IMG/VR virus record: IMGVR_UViG_3300013111_000230
Location: 1 to 64,000 of that record
From: a virus
Direction: 5' to 3' (one strand)
Length of the DNA stretch: 64,000 bases
Shown here one piece after another: positions 5,735 through 14,268 of this stretch. The stretch's first letter is position 1. Each line of letters opens with the position of its first letter. The translations under genes were made by a program, and so were the position numbers. A model generated the notes under the pieces. That model was not told the DNA's origin and did no database searches. It saw nothing but the letters and a program-made list of their open reading frames with translations.

Positions 5735-6114
5735 ACTGTTGTCTTTTCAAATCCCTGTGAAACTTTAAAAATTTTGCGAACGCCTTTTGTTTGTTTGATC
5801 ATTCTGAGGATCTTTAATTTTGCATCCTCTGGTGATCTGATCATTCCTGGTAGACTAGGTATGAACTTTACCTTCAACCCTGCTATGTAATCTGTTTCTG
5901 ATATTTTCTGATTCTTTACCATGATGGTTACAACGGTGATACTAGGGATTGCTCGAATATCGGCAACGATGTCCTCCAACCCTCTATATCCTCTCTCACC
6001 GCCAGATTCGGACTTGTATCCTAACATCATATAGAACTGGTAAACGCCCGTCTGTCGGGAGCGATCCTGCCTTTCTTGGATGAGCGAGTCAAAATAATCT
6101 TGAACTTCTTTCAT
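5731..6114 (-). CDS. Unknown protein with ferredoxin-like alternation, 127 aa
   Basis: A helical start (EVQDYFDSLIQERQDR) is followed by an alpha/beta region: GLEDIVADIRAIPSITVVTIM, DYIAGLKVKFIP, then DAKLKILRMIKQTKGVRKIF. The pattern helix-strand-strand-helix-strand is like a small ferredoxin or ACT-like fold, and similar genes occur near structural genes in related phages. A GACTATTTAA element lies 16-25 bases before the ATG, suggesting late expression. Virion association is only inferred. Confidence 0.6.
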   Translation of the reverse strand: MKEVQDYFDSLIQERQDRSRQTGVYQFYMMLGYKSESGGERGYRGLEDIVADIRAIPSITVVTIMVKNQKISETDYIAGLKVKFIPSLPGMIRSPEDAKLKILRMIKQTKGVRKIFKVSQGFEKTTV

Positions 6115-6129
6115 AAATAATACCTTACA

Positions 6130-6139
6130 TTAAATAGTC
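6130..6139 (-). promoter_or_regulatory. GACTATTTAA element, candidate late promoter
   Basis: The ten-base motif lies 16-25 bases upstream of the ATG at 6114. The identical motif occurs before genes at 53566 and 60363. It resembles, imperfectly, the T4 late -10 element TATAAATA. The role is inferred from recurrence only. Confidence 0.35.
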
Positions 6140-6153
6140 AAAGGTGGAAGTAA

Positions 6154-6175
6154 AAGAGGGGCAAAAGCCCCTCTT
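6154..6175 (-). terminator. Rho-independent terminator after the Hsp20 gene
   Basis: A nine-pair stem AAGAGGGGC/GCCCCTCTT with a TTTT loop on the minus strand is followed by TTTTAC. It lies 6 bases past the Hsp20 stop. Confidence 0.7.
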
Positions 6176-6181
6176 ATGTAT

Positions 6182-6616
6182 TTAGTCAATCTTGATTGAC
6201 AGTGGTTGTACCTCTGGGCGCTGCGGAACTCTAACTGAAAGCAAACCGTTCTCAAACTGCGCTTGTGCTGCAGCAAGATCAAGGTTGTCGTCATAGTTAA
6301 CGTACGTTTTCGTGAAGTTCCTACGGGCAATGCGTTGGCGCTTCTCGTTGTTCTCGTCTACCTGACCAGTTATAGTGATTGACCGCTTATCAGTCTGAAT
6401 GTCAATAGTGAGTTCTTTCTTCTTGAACCCTGCTAGGGCAAACTCCAGAATTGTAGAACCATCGTCGTCTCGATAAATGTCGGCAACGGGATAGCCCTTT
6501 GTTGTGTGCTTAATCGCACCATCCATAAAGTGTTGATCACTAAACAGATTATCTAAAACTTCACTTAAGTACTTGTGACCCAGAAGTCCTGGTCTATGTA
6601 TTGCTATGTTGTTCAT
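6182..6616 (-). CDS. hsp20: Small heat shock protein, Hsp20/alpha-crystallin family
   Basis: This 144-residue protein has the IbpA-like layout. An N-terminal arm (with LDNLFSDQHFMDGA) leads into an alpha-crystallin domain from about YPVADIYRDDDGSTILEFALAG to RSITITGQ, and the diagnostic strand motif FENGLLSVRVPQ is followed by a short tail (SIKID). The family forms oligomers that hold unfolding proteins for refolding by other chaperones. It has its own sigma70-like promoter (6685-6713) and terminator (6154-6175), so it is a single-gene unit. A GGAGGA ribosome site precedes the ATG. Confidence 0.95.
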   Translation of the reverse strand: MNNIAIHRPGLLGHKYLSEVLDNLFSDQHFMDGAIKHTTKGYPVADIYRDDDGSTILEFALAGFKKKELTIDIQTDKRSITITGQVDENNEKRQRIARRNFTKTYVNYDDNLDLAAAQAQFENGLLSVRVPQRPEVQPLSIKID

Positions 6617-6684
6617 GTTATTTCCTCCTTATTAAGCAAGTTACATTTTATGATCAAGTCCCGAAGCAACTCAATCATACCTAT

Positions 6685-6713
6685 ATTATAAGCACTGCCC
6701 AATAGAATGTCAA
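6685..6713 (-). promoter_or_regulatory. Sigma70-like promoter of the Hsp20 gene
   Basis: Minus strand -35 TTGACA (6708-6713), 17-base spacer and consensus -10 TATAAT (6685-6690). Both hexamers are perfect. It overlaps the stop of the upstream membrane protein. Confidence 0.85.
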
Positions 6714-7048
6714 TAGTAAAGTTGAATAAAAATTATTAAAACCGCTAGTCCGAAACAGACCATAGTCTTGGGCGTGAGCATCGACTCTCCCAATAGAAAC
6801 CAAGTCAGTATAGGAAATATGATCAGTCCTGCCGAAGACCCTATAAATCTTGCTGTCCATGCTGAACCAGTCTCATCGACAATAAACTTCCAAGAATACC
6901 AAAAAGCAAGTGAACACGGCACACCCAACACAAATGCTGCAGTGATTGGTTTGTCTTTCCACCAGTCAGAGATATATTGAGAATTTAATTGAAACCACCC
7001 TACGATCTGGCCAACGAAAACCAGTACGATACCTAACGACATCTTCAT
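6710..7048 (-). CDS. Four-helix membrane protein, DMT/EmrE-like
   Basis: The 112 residues contain four hydrophobic helices (SLGIVLVFVGQIVGWFQ; ITAAFVLGVPCSLAFWYSW; ARFIGSSAGLIIFPILTWFLLG; MVCFGLAVLIIFIQLYY). The size and GESMLTPKT loop resemble half-size drug/metabolite transporters, and similar proteins recur in marine T4-like phages. The conserved membrane Glu of EmrE is not at the usual place in helix 1, so drug transport should not be assumed. Inner membrane. Confidence 0.7.
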   Translation of the reverse strand: MKMSLGIVLVFVGQIVGWFQLNSQYISDWWKDKPITAAFVLGVPCSLAFWYSWKFIVDETGSAWTARFIGSSAGLIIFPILTWFLLGESMLTPKTMVCFGLAVLIIFIQLYY

Positions 7049-7398
7049 CAGTGTACTTCCAGACTCAGCGATGCATCTTTTAAAAGTTTCTTAGACTCAG
7101 ATAATGCCAACAAACATTTCCAAATGTTTGCTATCTCTTCTTCTAGAAGTTCAAGTTCTCCATTTTCGTTCAACTCAACAACCTCTATCAGTTCATCCAG
7201 GAAATTTCTAAATATAAAAGCGTTGACGCAGATCTTGTTTAACTCCTGATAAACAGTCTCTGAGACGTTCATGTCCTCACAATGTGCTGCTCTCAAAAGT
7301 TCCTTACTGAAGCTCAAACACTCAACAGTCCATTTGCGCCATTCTTCCAGAGAATCAGGTTTGAACTTCAGTTTGATATCACTATCTCCCGCTGACAA
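7048..7398 (-). CDS. Unknown helical acidic protein, 116 aa, TTG start
   Basis: The frame starts at TTG 7398. It is predicted nearly all helical, with repeated Leu/Glu patterns (ELIEVVELNENGELELLEEEIA), suggesting a coiled coil or helical bundle. A GGGTAAGGG sequence precedes the TTG. It overlaps the upstream gene by 17 bases and shares one base with the membrane protein downstream. No family recognised. Confidence 0.55.
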   Translation of the reverse strand: MSAGDSDIKLKFKPDSLEEWRKWTVECLSFSKELLRAAHCEDMNVSETVYQELNKICVNAFIFRNFLDELIEVVELNENGELELLEEEIANIWKCLLALSESKKLLKDASLSLEVH

Positions 7399-7783
7399 AA
7401 CCCTTACCCCAAAAATGTTTGCTGTTTCTTTCTTCTGTTATAAGCAATACACTGATAAACATATCTTCTTGCTTTCTAATCACCTTAGCACTGTGAAGTT
7501 CTAGACTTCCATACTTTGGTTTCCTAATTCTTCTCTGAAACTTTCTTCTTGGGGGAGGGGCATTTAGAAATTCTATACACCCGTCTATTAAATCTTCATC
7601 GGTAACCGAAGGCGGGATGGAGTCCTCGACCCTAATCCTCGCAGCAATTACCCACTTCTTCGATGCGAACCCTGGTACATTCCAAAACATACTTCCATGG
7701 TATCTACCGAATTTAGTCTTGCCTTTTGCAAACTTCCTAATACCTTCATGTTCATAAATCGGTTCTAAATCACAACTAATCAC
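7382..7783 (-). CDS. Unknown basic protein, 133 aa
   Basis: The protein is mixed alpha/beta with a basic stretch in the middle (PPPRRKFQRRIRKPKYG), which might contact nucleic acid, and a C-terminal strand region (DMFISVLLITEERN). It overlaps the glutaredoxin gene by 8 bases and the downstream gene by 17. No motif or family recognised. Confidence 0.55.
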   Translation of the reverse strand: MISCDLEPIYEHEGIRKFAKGKTKFGRYHGSMFWNVPGFASKKWVIAARIRVEDSIPPSVTDEDLIDGCIEFLNAPPPRRKFQRRIRKPKYGSLELHSAKVIRKQEDMFISVLLITEERNSKHFWGKGFVSGR

Positions 7784-8030
7784 TTAATTCGCCTTTCAGG
7801 TCATCACAACCACCAACTAATTTAACTATACCAGTTTCTCCGTCGATGCGCAAGACAATTGGTACCGTGCGGTGGTCATAAAACTTCTTCGCTTCTTCTA
7901 GGAACTCTCGATCGTCCTCTAGGTCAAAAAAATCATATTCTATACCAGCAAAATCCAGGAGATGCACAGCCTCTATACAGTACGGACAAGAGGATCGCCC
8001 ATAAACTAAATAACTTGTCCCCCTAGCCAT
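7776..8030 (-). CDS. Glutaredoxin
   Basis: This 84-residue thioredoxin-fold protein has the dithiol active site CPYC (near residues 15-18) after SYLVYGRSS, and the cis-proline site TVPIVLRI followed by VGGCDDL. Glutaredoxins donate electrons to ribonucleotide reductase and other disulfide enzymes. The B12-dependent RNR at 27598-29460 ends in a Cys pair of the type such reductants serve, which is a plausible but unproven partner. Length is typical of phage glutaredoxins. Confidence 0.95.
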   Translation of the reverse strand: MARGTSYLVYGRSSCPYCIEAVHLLDFAGIEYDFFDLEDDREFLEEAKKFYDHRTVPIVLRIDGETGIVKLVGGCDDLKGELSD

Positions 8031-8307
8031 TGAGAAGTCTCCTGGTGTCCTTCATAGACTTCAATACCTGTGCGTATTCTCCCAGGACTGTAATTCTTGC
8101 TACAGATGATCCCATAGAATATACAACTTCTGTAAACTTAAGGTCGTCTGCGGTGTTACCATTAACTTCCTGGATGTTCTGATGAGAAGGACTCACCGAG
8201 ATAATAGAGTTTGTATTAATCGACATTGGTGTTGTGCTGAACACGTCCCTAACCAATCCATTATTAAATGCAGAATCTCTCGACAGTACATCAAGCGTTA
8301 TCATCAT
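8023..8307 (-). CDS. Unknown protein, 94 aa
   Basis: From ATG 8307 the protein begins MMITLDVLSRDSAF. It is mixed alpha/beta, with FTEVVYSMGSSVARITVLGEYAQV in the middle. I choose this start because GGGAGG lies 9-10 bases upstream; a frame to 8337 would extend further into the upstream gene without a ribosome site. Its end overlaps the glutaredoxin ATG. No family recognised. Confidence 0.55.
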   Translation of the reverse strand: MMITLDVLSRDSAFNNGLVRDVFSTTPMSINTNSIISVSPSHQNIQEVNGNTADDLKFTEVVYSMGSSVARITVLGEYAQVLKSMKDTRRLLNG

Positions 8308-8578
8308 CGCTAGGTGCCTCCCTTTTTGGTTCCACAAACATGGCTTTCATGAACCCACTCAAGATAGACTCACAATCAGCGTACGATTCGGAAAGGTCCG
8401 CAGATAACTGCCTCATTCTACCCAGGTCGTTCAGGGACTTAACTCCCAGATCACCTGCGTGGATTTCCTGCGTTATCTCTTTGATTTGTGATATCAAATC
8501 TTCGTTCTTTTTCACAATTTCTTTAATCTTATTTGGTATTTCTTCCAAATCGATCGTATAAGATACTTTTACCTTCAT
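8291..8578 (-). CDS. Coiled-coil protein, 95 aa
   Basis: A short N-terminal strand (KVKVSYTIDLEEIP) is followed by a long helix with heptad-like hydrophobics (IKEIVKKNEDLISQIKEITQ, then LNDLGRMRQLSADLSESY), consistent with a coiled-coil dimer. The C-terminus is acidic (SDDDNA). No known family; structural or regulatory role cannot be decided. Confidence 0.6.
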   Translation of the reverse strand: MKVKVSYTIDLEEIPNKIKEIVKKNEDLISQIKEITQEIHAGDLGVKSLNDLGRMRQLSADLSESYADCESILSGFMKAMFVEPKREAPSDDDNA

Positions 8579-8593
8579 TATTTCTCCGTGTTA

Positions 8594-8863
8594 TTACAAA
8601 ACTTTAATAAGCAATGCACTTGCAAGACCCACGACGGCCGTAAACAAAGTCCAGATAACCTTGGAAGATGTATCTCTCCAGGACTCAAGCGCCCTGATGC
8701 GTGCGTAGAGTCCCTCATCTGGGTTGTATACGGCTTCTTTGATCTTGCCGACATTCTCCATCATCTCATCCTGTCGATCCTTAACTGTCTCAATTGCTAA
8801 ACATAACTTATCTAGTTTTCTAGTCAACTCTAACACCAAGTTCCTATCAAGATCTTCTGACAT
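8594..8863 (-). CDS. Coiled coil with C-terminal membrane anchor, XhlA/holin-like
   Basis: Residues 5-65 form an amphipathic helix pair with a YNPDEGLYARIRALESW segment. The last 22 residues form one transmembrane helix (WTLFTAVVGLASALLIKVL) with almost nothing after it. This topology and motif resemble XhlA-type hemolysin/holin accessory proteins of phages. It lies directly downstream of groEL, probably on the same transcript. A lysis role is a reasonable but unproven guess. Confidence 0.6.
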   Translation of the reverse strand: MSEDLDRNLVLELTRKLDKLCLAIETVKDRQDEMMENVGKIKEAVYNPDEGLYARIRALESWRDTSSKVIWTLFTAVVGLASALLIKVL

Positions 8864-8916
8864 TTATTAACCCTCCTGGACTTCATCCACACAATAACTA
8901 GTTGCGACAAGGGCAA

Positions 8917-10500
<1,584 letters not shown>

Positions 10501-10517
10501 TCACTTTGTATGGTTAT

Positions 10518-10546
10518 ATTATAATCAAGTATACACTAGATGTCAA
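10518..10546 (-). promoter_or_regulatory. Sigma70-like promoter of groEL
   Basis: Minus strand -35 TTGACA (10541-10546), 17-base spacer, -10 TATAAT (10518-10523). Both hexamers are consensus. No heat-shock (sigma32) type element is seen. Confidence 0.85.
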
Positions 10547-10554
10547 GTGGTTTG

Positions 10555-11499
10555 TTAGATTTTTTCGGCAGCGGCCTTTGTTTTGACAGTCTTCTTTATT
10601 GTCTTGGATTTTTGAGCGGACGTCTCTTTCTTTCCTTGGATCGATGCGTCAGTCTTAAACCTCTCCGCAGCAGTAACGAGTTCCTGCAGCGTTGAAAAGA
10701 GATTCTTAAATTTTGAATCAAGTGCTTGAAAGAGTTTTTCTGTATAATCAACAGCATTCGATAAGTCCAATGTTCCTATGTCCTTAAATTCATATATTGA
10801 ATCCTTTAGTTCGTCGGGTTTTAACACAAACGTGCCGCCCTTGACCAACCGATTCTTCTTGTTTCGGGACAATGAAGATTCCATCTTGTTATATGCATCT
10901 ATATTTATGACAAATCTATAGAACCTAATCTTCTGGTCTTCTGGGAACTTTTCGCCAACAATGTAGGTCAAATATCCATCCGACTGGAGATGTGTACGCA
11001 AGTTCTTGTAAGATCCTTGTACATTCGATCCTGGTTTGATAAATTTAAGTGACACGGGCATTCCTGGGAAGTCCACATCGGCCAAGTTAGTCGCAGTGCT
11101 CTGGATTACCTTACCACCGAAGATCTCAGCCAGAAGGTGCTCAAACTGATACCCTTTGGCTGATTGATTTGGTGCGGACAACAGATTGTGCAAAGTGCGT
11201 AAGACATCAACCTTAGCGATAGATGCTACATGATCGTTGATATCTATCTCTTCAGTTAAGAACTGGTTCATTCGCTGAATAAAACTACTCAACTCTGCAA
11301 TGCTTCCAGGAACAACGTTTGCGACAGCTGTCTGAAGTCTTTTTAAACTTTCTGGTTTGGTTGCGTCTGATGCATCATTCATCCAGTTGAAGTCCATAAC
11401 AATTGGTTGATACTCTATTGTTGCTGGTTCTTCCTTGTTCTCCGAAATAGGTTTTCCAACTTTGGCGAACAACTCAACTAAAAGATCTAAATCACTCAT
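10555..11499 (-). CDS. Unknown protein with nuclease-like core, 314 aa
   Basis: The middle region reads FEHLLAEIFGGKVIQ, then ADVDF and VSLKF, which is the spacing of a PD-(D/E)xK nuclease core (Glu helix, Asp strand, x-Lys strand), but with Ser in place of the usual acidic residue before Lys. A helical C-terminal half ends in a Lys/Ala-rich tail (KKTVKTKAAAEKI). Its ATG overlaps the stop of clpP (ATGA), so the two are likely co-expressed. Enzyme activity is doubtful; it may be a substrate or adaptor partner of ClpP. Confidence 0.55.
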   Translation of the reverse strand: MSDLDLLVELFAKVGKPISENKEEPATIEYQPIVMDFNWMNDASDATKPESLKRLQTAVANVVPGSIAELSSFIQRMNQFLTEEIDINDHVASIAKVDVLRTLHNLLSAPNQSAKGYQFEHLLAEIFGGKVIQSTATNLADVDFPGMPVSLKFIKPGSNVQGSYKNLRTHLQSDGYLTYIVGEKFPEDQKIRFYRFVINIDAYNKMESSLSRNKKNRLVKGGTFVLKPDELKDSIYEFKDIGTLDLSNAVDYTEKLFQALDSKFKNLFSTLQELVTAAERFKTDASIQGKKETSAQKSKTIKKTVKTKAAAEKI

Positions 11500-12263
11500 A
11501 GATAATCATCTGCGATCCCGTATTTGATCGCTTCCTCTGCAGATAAATAGGCATCAACGTTGTTTAAAAGTAACTTTTTAATCTTGTTCCTGGTTAGTTT
11601 CGTACATGAACAGAGGTAATCAAAATACATGTTTTGTAACTCTTTGGTTTCCTTCATCTCATTCTCAATATTGGGAAACGAACCGTGATGTCCACTAATG
11701 ACACTATGAAGCATCACTCTGCAGTTCTTGCCGATCTTTCTTCGCCCCTTTGTACCGCTGGCAAGGATCAATACCCCTGCTGACATTACTTTACCGATAC
11801 CAATCGTTTCGATGTCACAATCTTGCTTGATTGTACTCATAATATCAATGATAGAAAACATATCAGATACAATACCTCCATGAGTGGAGATGTACAACTT
11901 GAAAGGCTTCTTCACCTCAACCATACTACCATCTTCAATCTCCACAACCGATGTCTTGGTGTGATCAAAGTAAAGCATTGCCTGGACAACCTCGGCCGCC
12001 ATTCGTTCTGAGATGTCCCCATAACAATTGATTGCTCGTATATCGTCCTTATCGTCCTTACCTGCAATGTTATTGACGATGTATATCGGTTGCTTTCCAG
12101 AATCAATGATTTCATCGGCAAAATCATTTGCCAATTCTTCAAGGGTCTCTTCTTTCTTCTTTTTCTTCTTTTTGGAAGATTTTCTCGGCACTACGAATTC
12201 TCCAAAACTATTGTTTATCAATCCCTCTGGTGCTTCGACCTTCTTAGATAACTTTCTTGGCAT
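11496..12263 (-). CDS. clpP: ClpP-like serine protease (S14 family)
   Basis: From ATG 12263 the 255-residue protein carries a Lys-rich N-terminal extension (KKSSKKKKKKKEE type, about 26-40) and then a ClpP domain. The triad is visible as Ser161 in VMSAGVL, His186 in VMLHSV and Asp237 in NVDAYLSAEEA. ClpP proteases degrade unfolded or tagged proteins; some phages use ClpP-type enzymes in head maturation, but this gene is far from capsid genes. I chose ATG 12263 because AAGGAGA precedes it; the longer frame overlaps the upstream gene by 59 bases. The basic extension may recruit cargo. Confidence 0.88.
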   Translation of the reverse strand: MPRKLSKKVEAPEGLINNSFGEFVVPRKSSKKKKKKKEETLEELANDFADEIIDSGKQPIYIVNNIAGKDDKDDIRAINCYGDISERMAAEVVQAMLYFDHTKTSVVEIEDGSMVEVKKPFKLYISTHGGIVSDMFSIIDIMSTIKQDCDIETIGIGKVMSAGVLILASGTKGRRKIGKNCRVMLHSVISGHHGSFPNIENEMKETKELQNMYFDYLCSCTKLTRNKIKKLLLNNVDAYLSAEEAIKYGIADDYL

Positions 12264-12537
12264 TGTAAACTCTCTCCTTGTTTGTTGGCGTTTTTTCGAC
12301 AATTCTGAACGGGAAAGTTCTTAAGAACGACTTCCACTTATTATCATTCTGAAACTCTCTTTGCAAAATAAGGATCGATTCCTTTCGCTTTGGACTAAAT
12401 CCCGTAGAACATTCATTCCACTCACCCAACTCCCTTAACAAAGTCTTGACCTTTCGACCATCCTTATATCTTAATTGTATTCTACATACGACGGTCTTGT
12501 CGTCGTTCCTAACTTCTCTCCAAGCAACGATATCCAT
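12244..12537 (-). CDS. Unknown basic protein, 97 aa
   Basis: From ATG 12537 (AGGAG five bases upstream; a GTG lies two codons earlier) the protein starts MDIVAWREVRN. It has an N-terminal strand pair (VVCRIQLRYKDGRKV), a helical middle and a basic end (TNKERVYNAKKVI). No recognised fold. It overlaps the clpP start by 20 bases. Confidence 0.6.
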   Translation of the reverse strand: MDIVAWREVRNDDKTVVCRIQLRYKDGRKVKTLLRELGEWNECSTGFSPKRKESILILQREFQNDNKWKSFLRTFPFRIVEKTPTNKERVYNAKKVI

Positions 12538-12545
12538 GCTCACTC

Positions 12546-12896
12546 CTACTGTTTAAAATCTTTAAAATCTGTTTCCTGAAAGTACTTTATATAACTCTTT
12601 GGTGCACCTCTCAATATAATCGCTGTGCATACAAGATCCCACTTCCGTACGACCTCTTCTTCATTCGCACAAAGTTTTGAGATCTCTTCTTTTGAAAGTC
12701 CCGATTCTTCAAGATGTCCTTTCTTCATCTCGAATGCAATCCTAAGTTGTTCTTTGAAATCTTGTGAAATCAACAGGAACTGTGCCATGATCTTCACAAT
12801 CATGTCTCGCTGTTCCTTTGCGTGCATAAACCTGGAGAGTGCTCTTGTGAGCACTGCTCCAGTTACGAACCAAAATAATGAATAGGTTATTTCCAT
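12546..12896 (-). CDS. Membrane-anchored helical protein, 116 aa
   Basis: The N-terminal 18 residues form a hydrophobic segment (ITYSLFWFVTGAVLTRAL), followed by an amphipathic helical domain with FLLISQDFKEQLRIAFEM and VRKWDLVCTAIILRG. The promoter -10 at 12903-12908 places transcription start close to the ATG, and there is no ribosome site, so the message may be leaderless. No family recognised. Confidence 0.55.
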   Translation of the reverse strand: MEITYSLFWFVTGAVLTRALSRFMHAKEQRDMIVKIMAQFLLISQDFKEQLRIAFEMKKGHLEESGLSKEEISKLCANEEEVVRKWDLVCTAIILRGAPKSYIKYFQETDFKDFKQ

Positions 12897-12902
12897 GGTC
12901 TT

Positions 12903-12931
12903 ATAGTACCAAGTCCTTATGGTGGGGTCAA
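12903..12931 (-). promoter_or_regulatory. Sigma70-like promoter before the 116 aa membrane protein
   Basis: Minus strand -35 TTGACC (12926-12931), 17-base spacer, -10 TACTAT (12903-12908). The expected start is within a few bases of the ATG at 12896. Confidence 0.55.
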
Positions 12932-12944
12932 GTCAAAAATCAGA

Positions 12945-13544
12945 TTACTTGCTTTTTTTAACAAGTGATTCAGAGATTCGCTTTGCAACTCTGCTTGCGA
13001 TGCGCTCTGCGATCTCTTCGAGTTCTTCCTGATCTACTTCCTGAAGTGGTGCCTCTTCGTCGTCGAGTGGTTCCTCTTCAGCTGCTGGTTCATCAAGAGC
13101 AGGCTCTTCTTCATCGCCCAATCCCTCTTCAGCGCCACCTACTGCAGACAAAATCTGGTCGAGAATATCGCGAGCAGTCTGTAAAGAAGCAACATCACCT
13201 TCTGGGATATCAACCTCAACATCCTGTCCTTCTTCTGGACCTTCTTCAGCACCTAAATCGTCTTCGAGTCCTGGATCTTCTGGTGCTGGTTCTTCAGCAG
13301 CCATATCATCCTCAGCTGCATAGTCTAGTCCACCCTCTTCAACGGTCTCTTCCTCTAGTTCTTCCGTTGCCTCTTCGATCTCTTCTTCAACGGTCTCTTC
13401 CTCTAGTTCTTCCGTTGCCTCTTCGATCTCTTCTTCCTCACCAAAGACAAATGCCTTTTCGTGAATTGGTTTAAGTCCTGCTAGTTTCCAGAACCTCTTG
13501 GTTGTTGCCTCGTTTAAGAGTGCTTTCTTGTTTTCATTTGACAT
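12945..13544 (-). CDS. Highly acidic structural-type protein with tandem repeat, 199 aa
   Basis: The N-terminus (KALLNEATTKRFWKLAGLKPI) matches a motif of abundant marine T4-like phage proteins thought to be virion or prohead associated. The centre is extremely Glu-rich, with two perfect 16-residue copies of EEATEELEEETVEEEI. It continues through Asp/Glu/Pro/Ala runs to a basic amphipathic end (IAERIASRVAKRISESLVKK). Such acid-rich proteins can act as scaffolds or DNA mimics. An AAGGAGA ribosome site is present. Virion location is inferred from family resemblance. Confidence 0.65.
   Translation of the reverse strand: MSNENKKALLNEATTKRFWKLAGLKPIHEKAFVFGEEEEIEEATEELEEETVEEEIEEATEELEEETVEEGGLDYAAEDDMAAEEPAPEDPGLEDDLGAEEGPEEGQDVEVDIPEGDVASLQTARDILDQILSAVGGAEEGLGDEEEPALDEPAAEEEPLDDEEAPLQEVDQEELEEIAERIASRVAKRISESLVKKSK
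13336..13436. repeat. 48-base tandem duplication inside the acidic protein gene
   Basis: Two perfect 48-base copies (13336-13383 and 13384-13431) plus five bases of a third encode a 16-residue Glu-rich unit in frame. Perfect identity suggests a recent duplication. Confidence 0.95.
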
Positions 13545-13582
13545 GTCATTCTCCTTATGAAAATAGTGTTTTTTGTTAACAT

Positions 13583-13596
13583 TAATAAATAGAGTC
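13583..13596 (-). promoter_or_regulatory. Candidate late element before the acidic protein gene
   Basis: Minus strand CTCTATTTAT lies about 40 bases upstream of the ATG at 13544. It is related to the GACTATTTAA elements before tail genes. Evidence is recurrence only. Confidence 0.25.
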
Positions 13597-13615
13597 GAAA
13601 CTTACAAAAAGGAGA

Positions 13616-13906
13616 TTAAAATTCATCCTTCAAATCCTCCAGTAAATCCTGCGTCTCTTTCTTGTTAGATAGTTTCCTTAGTGCATTAATTTCTATCTGC
13701 CTCACCTTTAAATAGTTTATCTGCAGTCGTTCTGCACACTCATGCAGAGTCAAACCCTTGTCGGATCCGTCCTTGCCCTTTTCTTCTATCGAAATCAAAC
13801 AACAGTTGTTCTCCTGTTCGTAGTCTATCCATTGTCTGCAGTCGGTGTTGGGGCATCCAATCTCCGATAGCTTGCATTTCTTGGCGCATTCTGGTAAACA
13901 ACTCAT
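13616..13906 (-). CDS. Mini sigma-region-4-like protein with Cys-rich N-terminus, 96 aa
   Basis: Seven cysteines occupy residues 3-36 (C3, C7, C11, C18, C23, C35, C36, with WIDYEQENNCC), likely a zinc site. Residues 52-80 read LTLHECAERLQINYLKVRQI followed by EINALRKL, a clear match to the helix-turn-helix of sigma70 region 4 (LTLREVAE..G.S..RVRQIE..AL.KL). The protein lacks sigma regions 2 and 3. It could bind the RNA polymerase beta flap or -35 DNA as a co-activator or late factor. Its ATG overlaps the stop of its conserved-looking partner (13903-14268). Confidence 0.75.
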   Translation of the reverse strand: MSCLPECAKKCKLSEIGCPNTDCRQWIDYEQENNCCLISIEEKGKDGSDKGLTLHECAERLQINYLKVRQIEINALRKLSNKKETQDLLEDLKDEF

Positions 13907-14268
13907 TCGGCGTCATCTTCTCCTCTTTCAATCAAATCAAAGACAAAGTCAATATCCTGATCGGTGATTCCCAGATCTCGCAGGGTTTGATTGCCTTGTT
14001 CAATGTCTTTGTTTTGTCTCTCAATTTTCTTTTTTCCAATTTTGTTCTTCTCCTGTTTTACTTTTGTAATGTACATCAAAATGTTTGGATCATTGTTGAT
14101 GTACCCTGTAACCATAGACTTAAAGAAGTCGACCTGACTTATGCCATCCCTCCTTAACTTAAGTCTCAACTCCGCATGCCTCTTGTCTGTGTCTGCGAAA
14201 GTTATCTTTTTTTCTTCCTGTCCGTACCTATAATAACCCACGATATAACCCACACGCTCTCCTGACAT
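13903..14268 (-). CDS. Unknown partner of the sigma-region-4-like protein, 121 aa
   Basis: A short strand (KITFADTDKRHAELRLKLRR) leads into DGISQVDFFKSMVTGYINND, a pattern like ribbon-helix-helix or small DNA-binding proteins. A Lys-rich coiled helix and an acidic C-terminus (DFVFDLIERGEDDAE) follow. Comparable genes sit beside sigma-region-4-like genes in other marine T4-like phages. The two overlap by ATGA and probably form one functional unit in transcription control; this is inference. Confidence 0.6.
   Translation of the reverse strand: MSGERVGYIVGYYRYGQEEKKITFADTDKRHAELRLKLRRDGISQVDFFKSMVTGYINNDPNILMYITKVKQEKNKIGKKKIERQNKDIEQGNQTLRDLGITDQDIDFVFDLIERGEDDAE

Noticed and set aside
12903-12931. 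Heat-shock (sigma32) promoters for chaperone genes
   Set aside because: No CTTGAAA / CCCCAT pair was seen before groEL, Hsp20 or groES; the sequences fit sigma70 type instead.
12965-13474. 169-codon plus-strand frame rich in Leu/Arg
   Set aside because: It mirrors the Glu-rich codons of the acidic protein (GAA/GAG read in reverse); repeats match the tandem duplication, not a gene.
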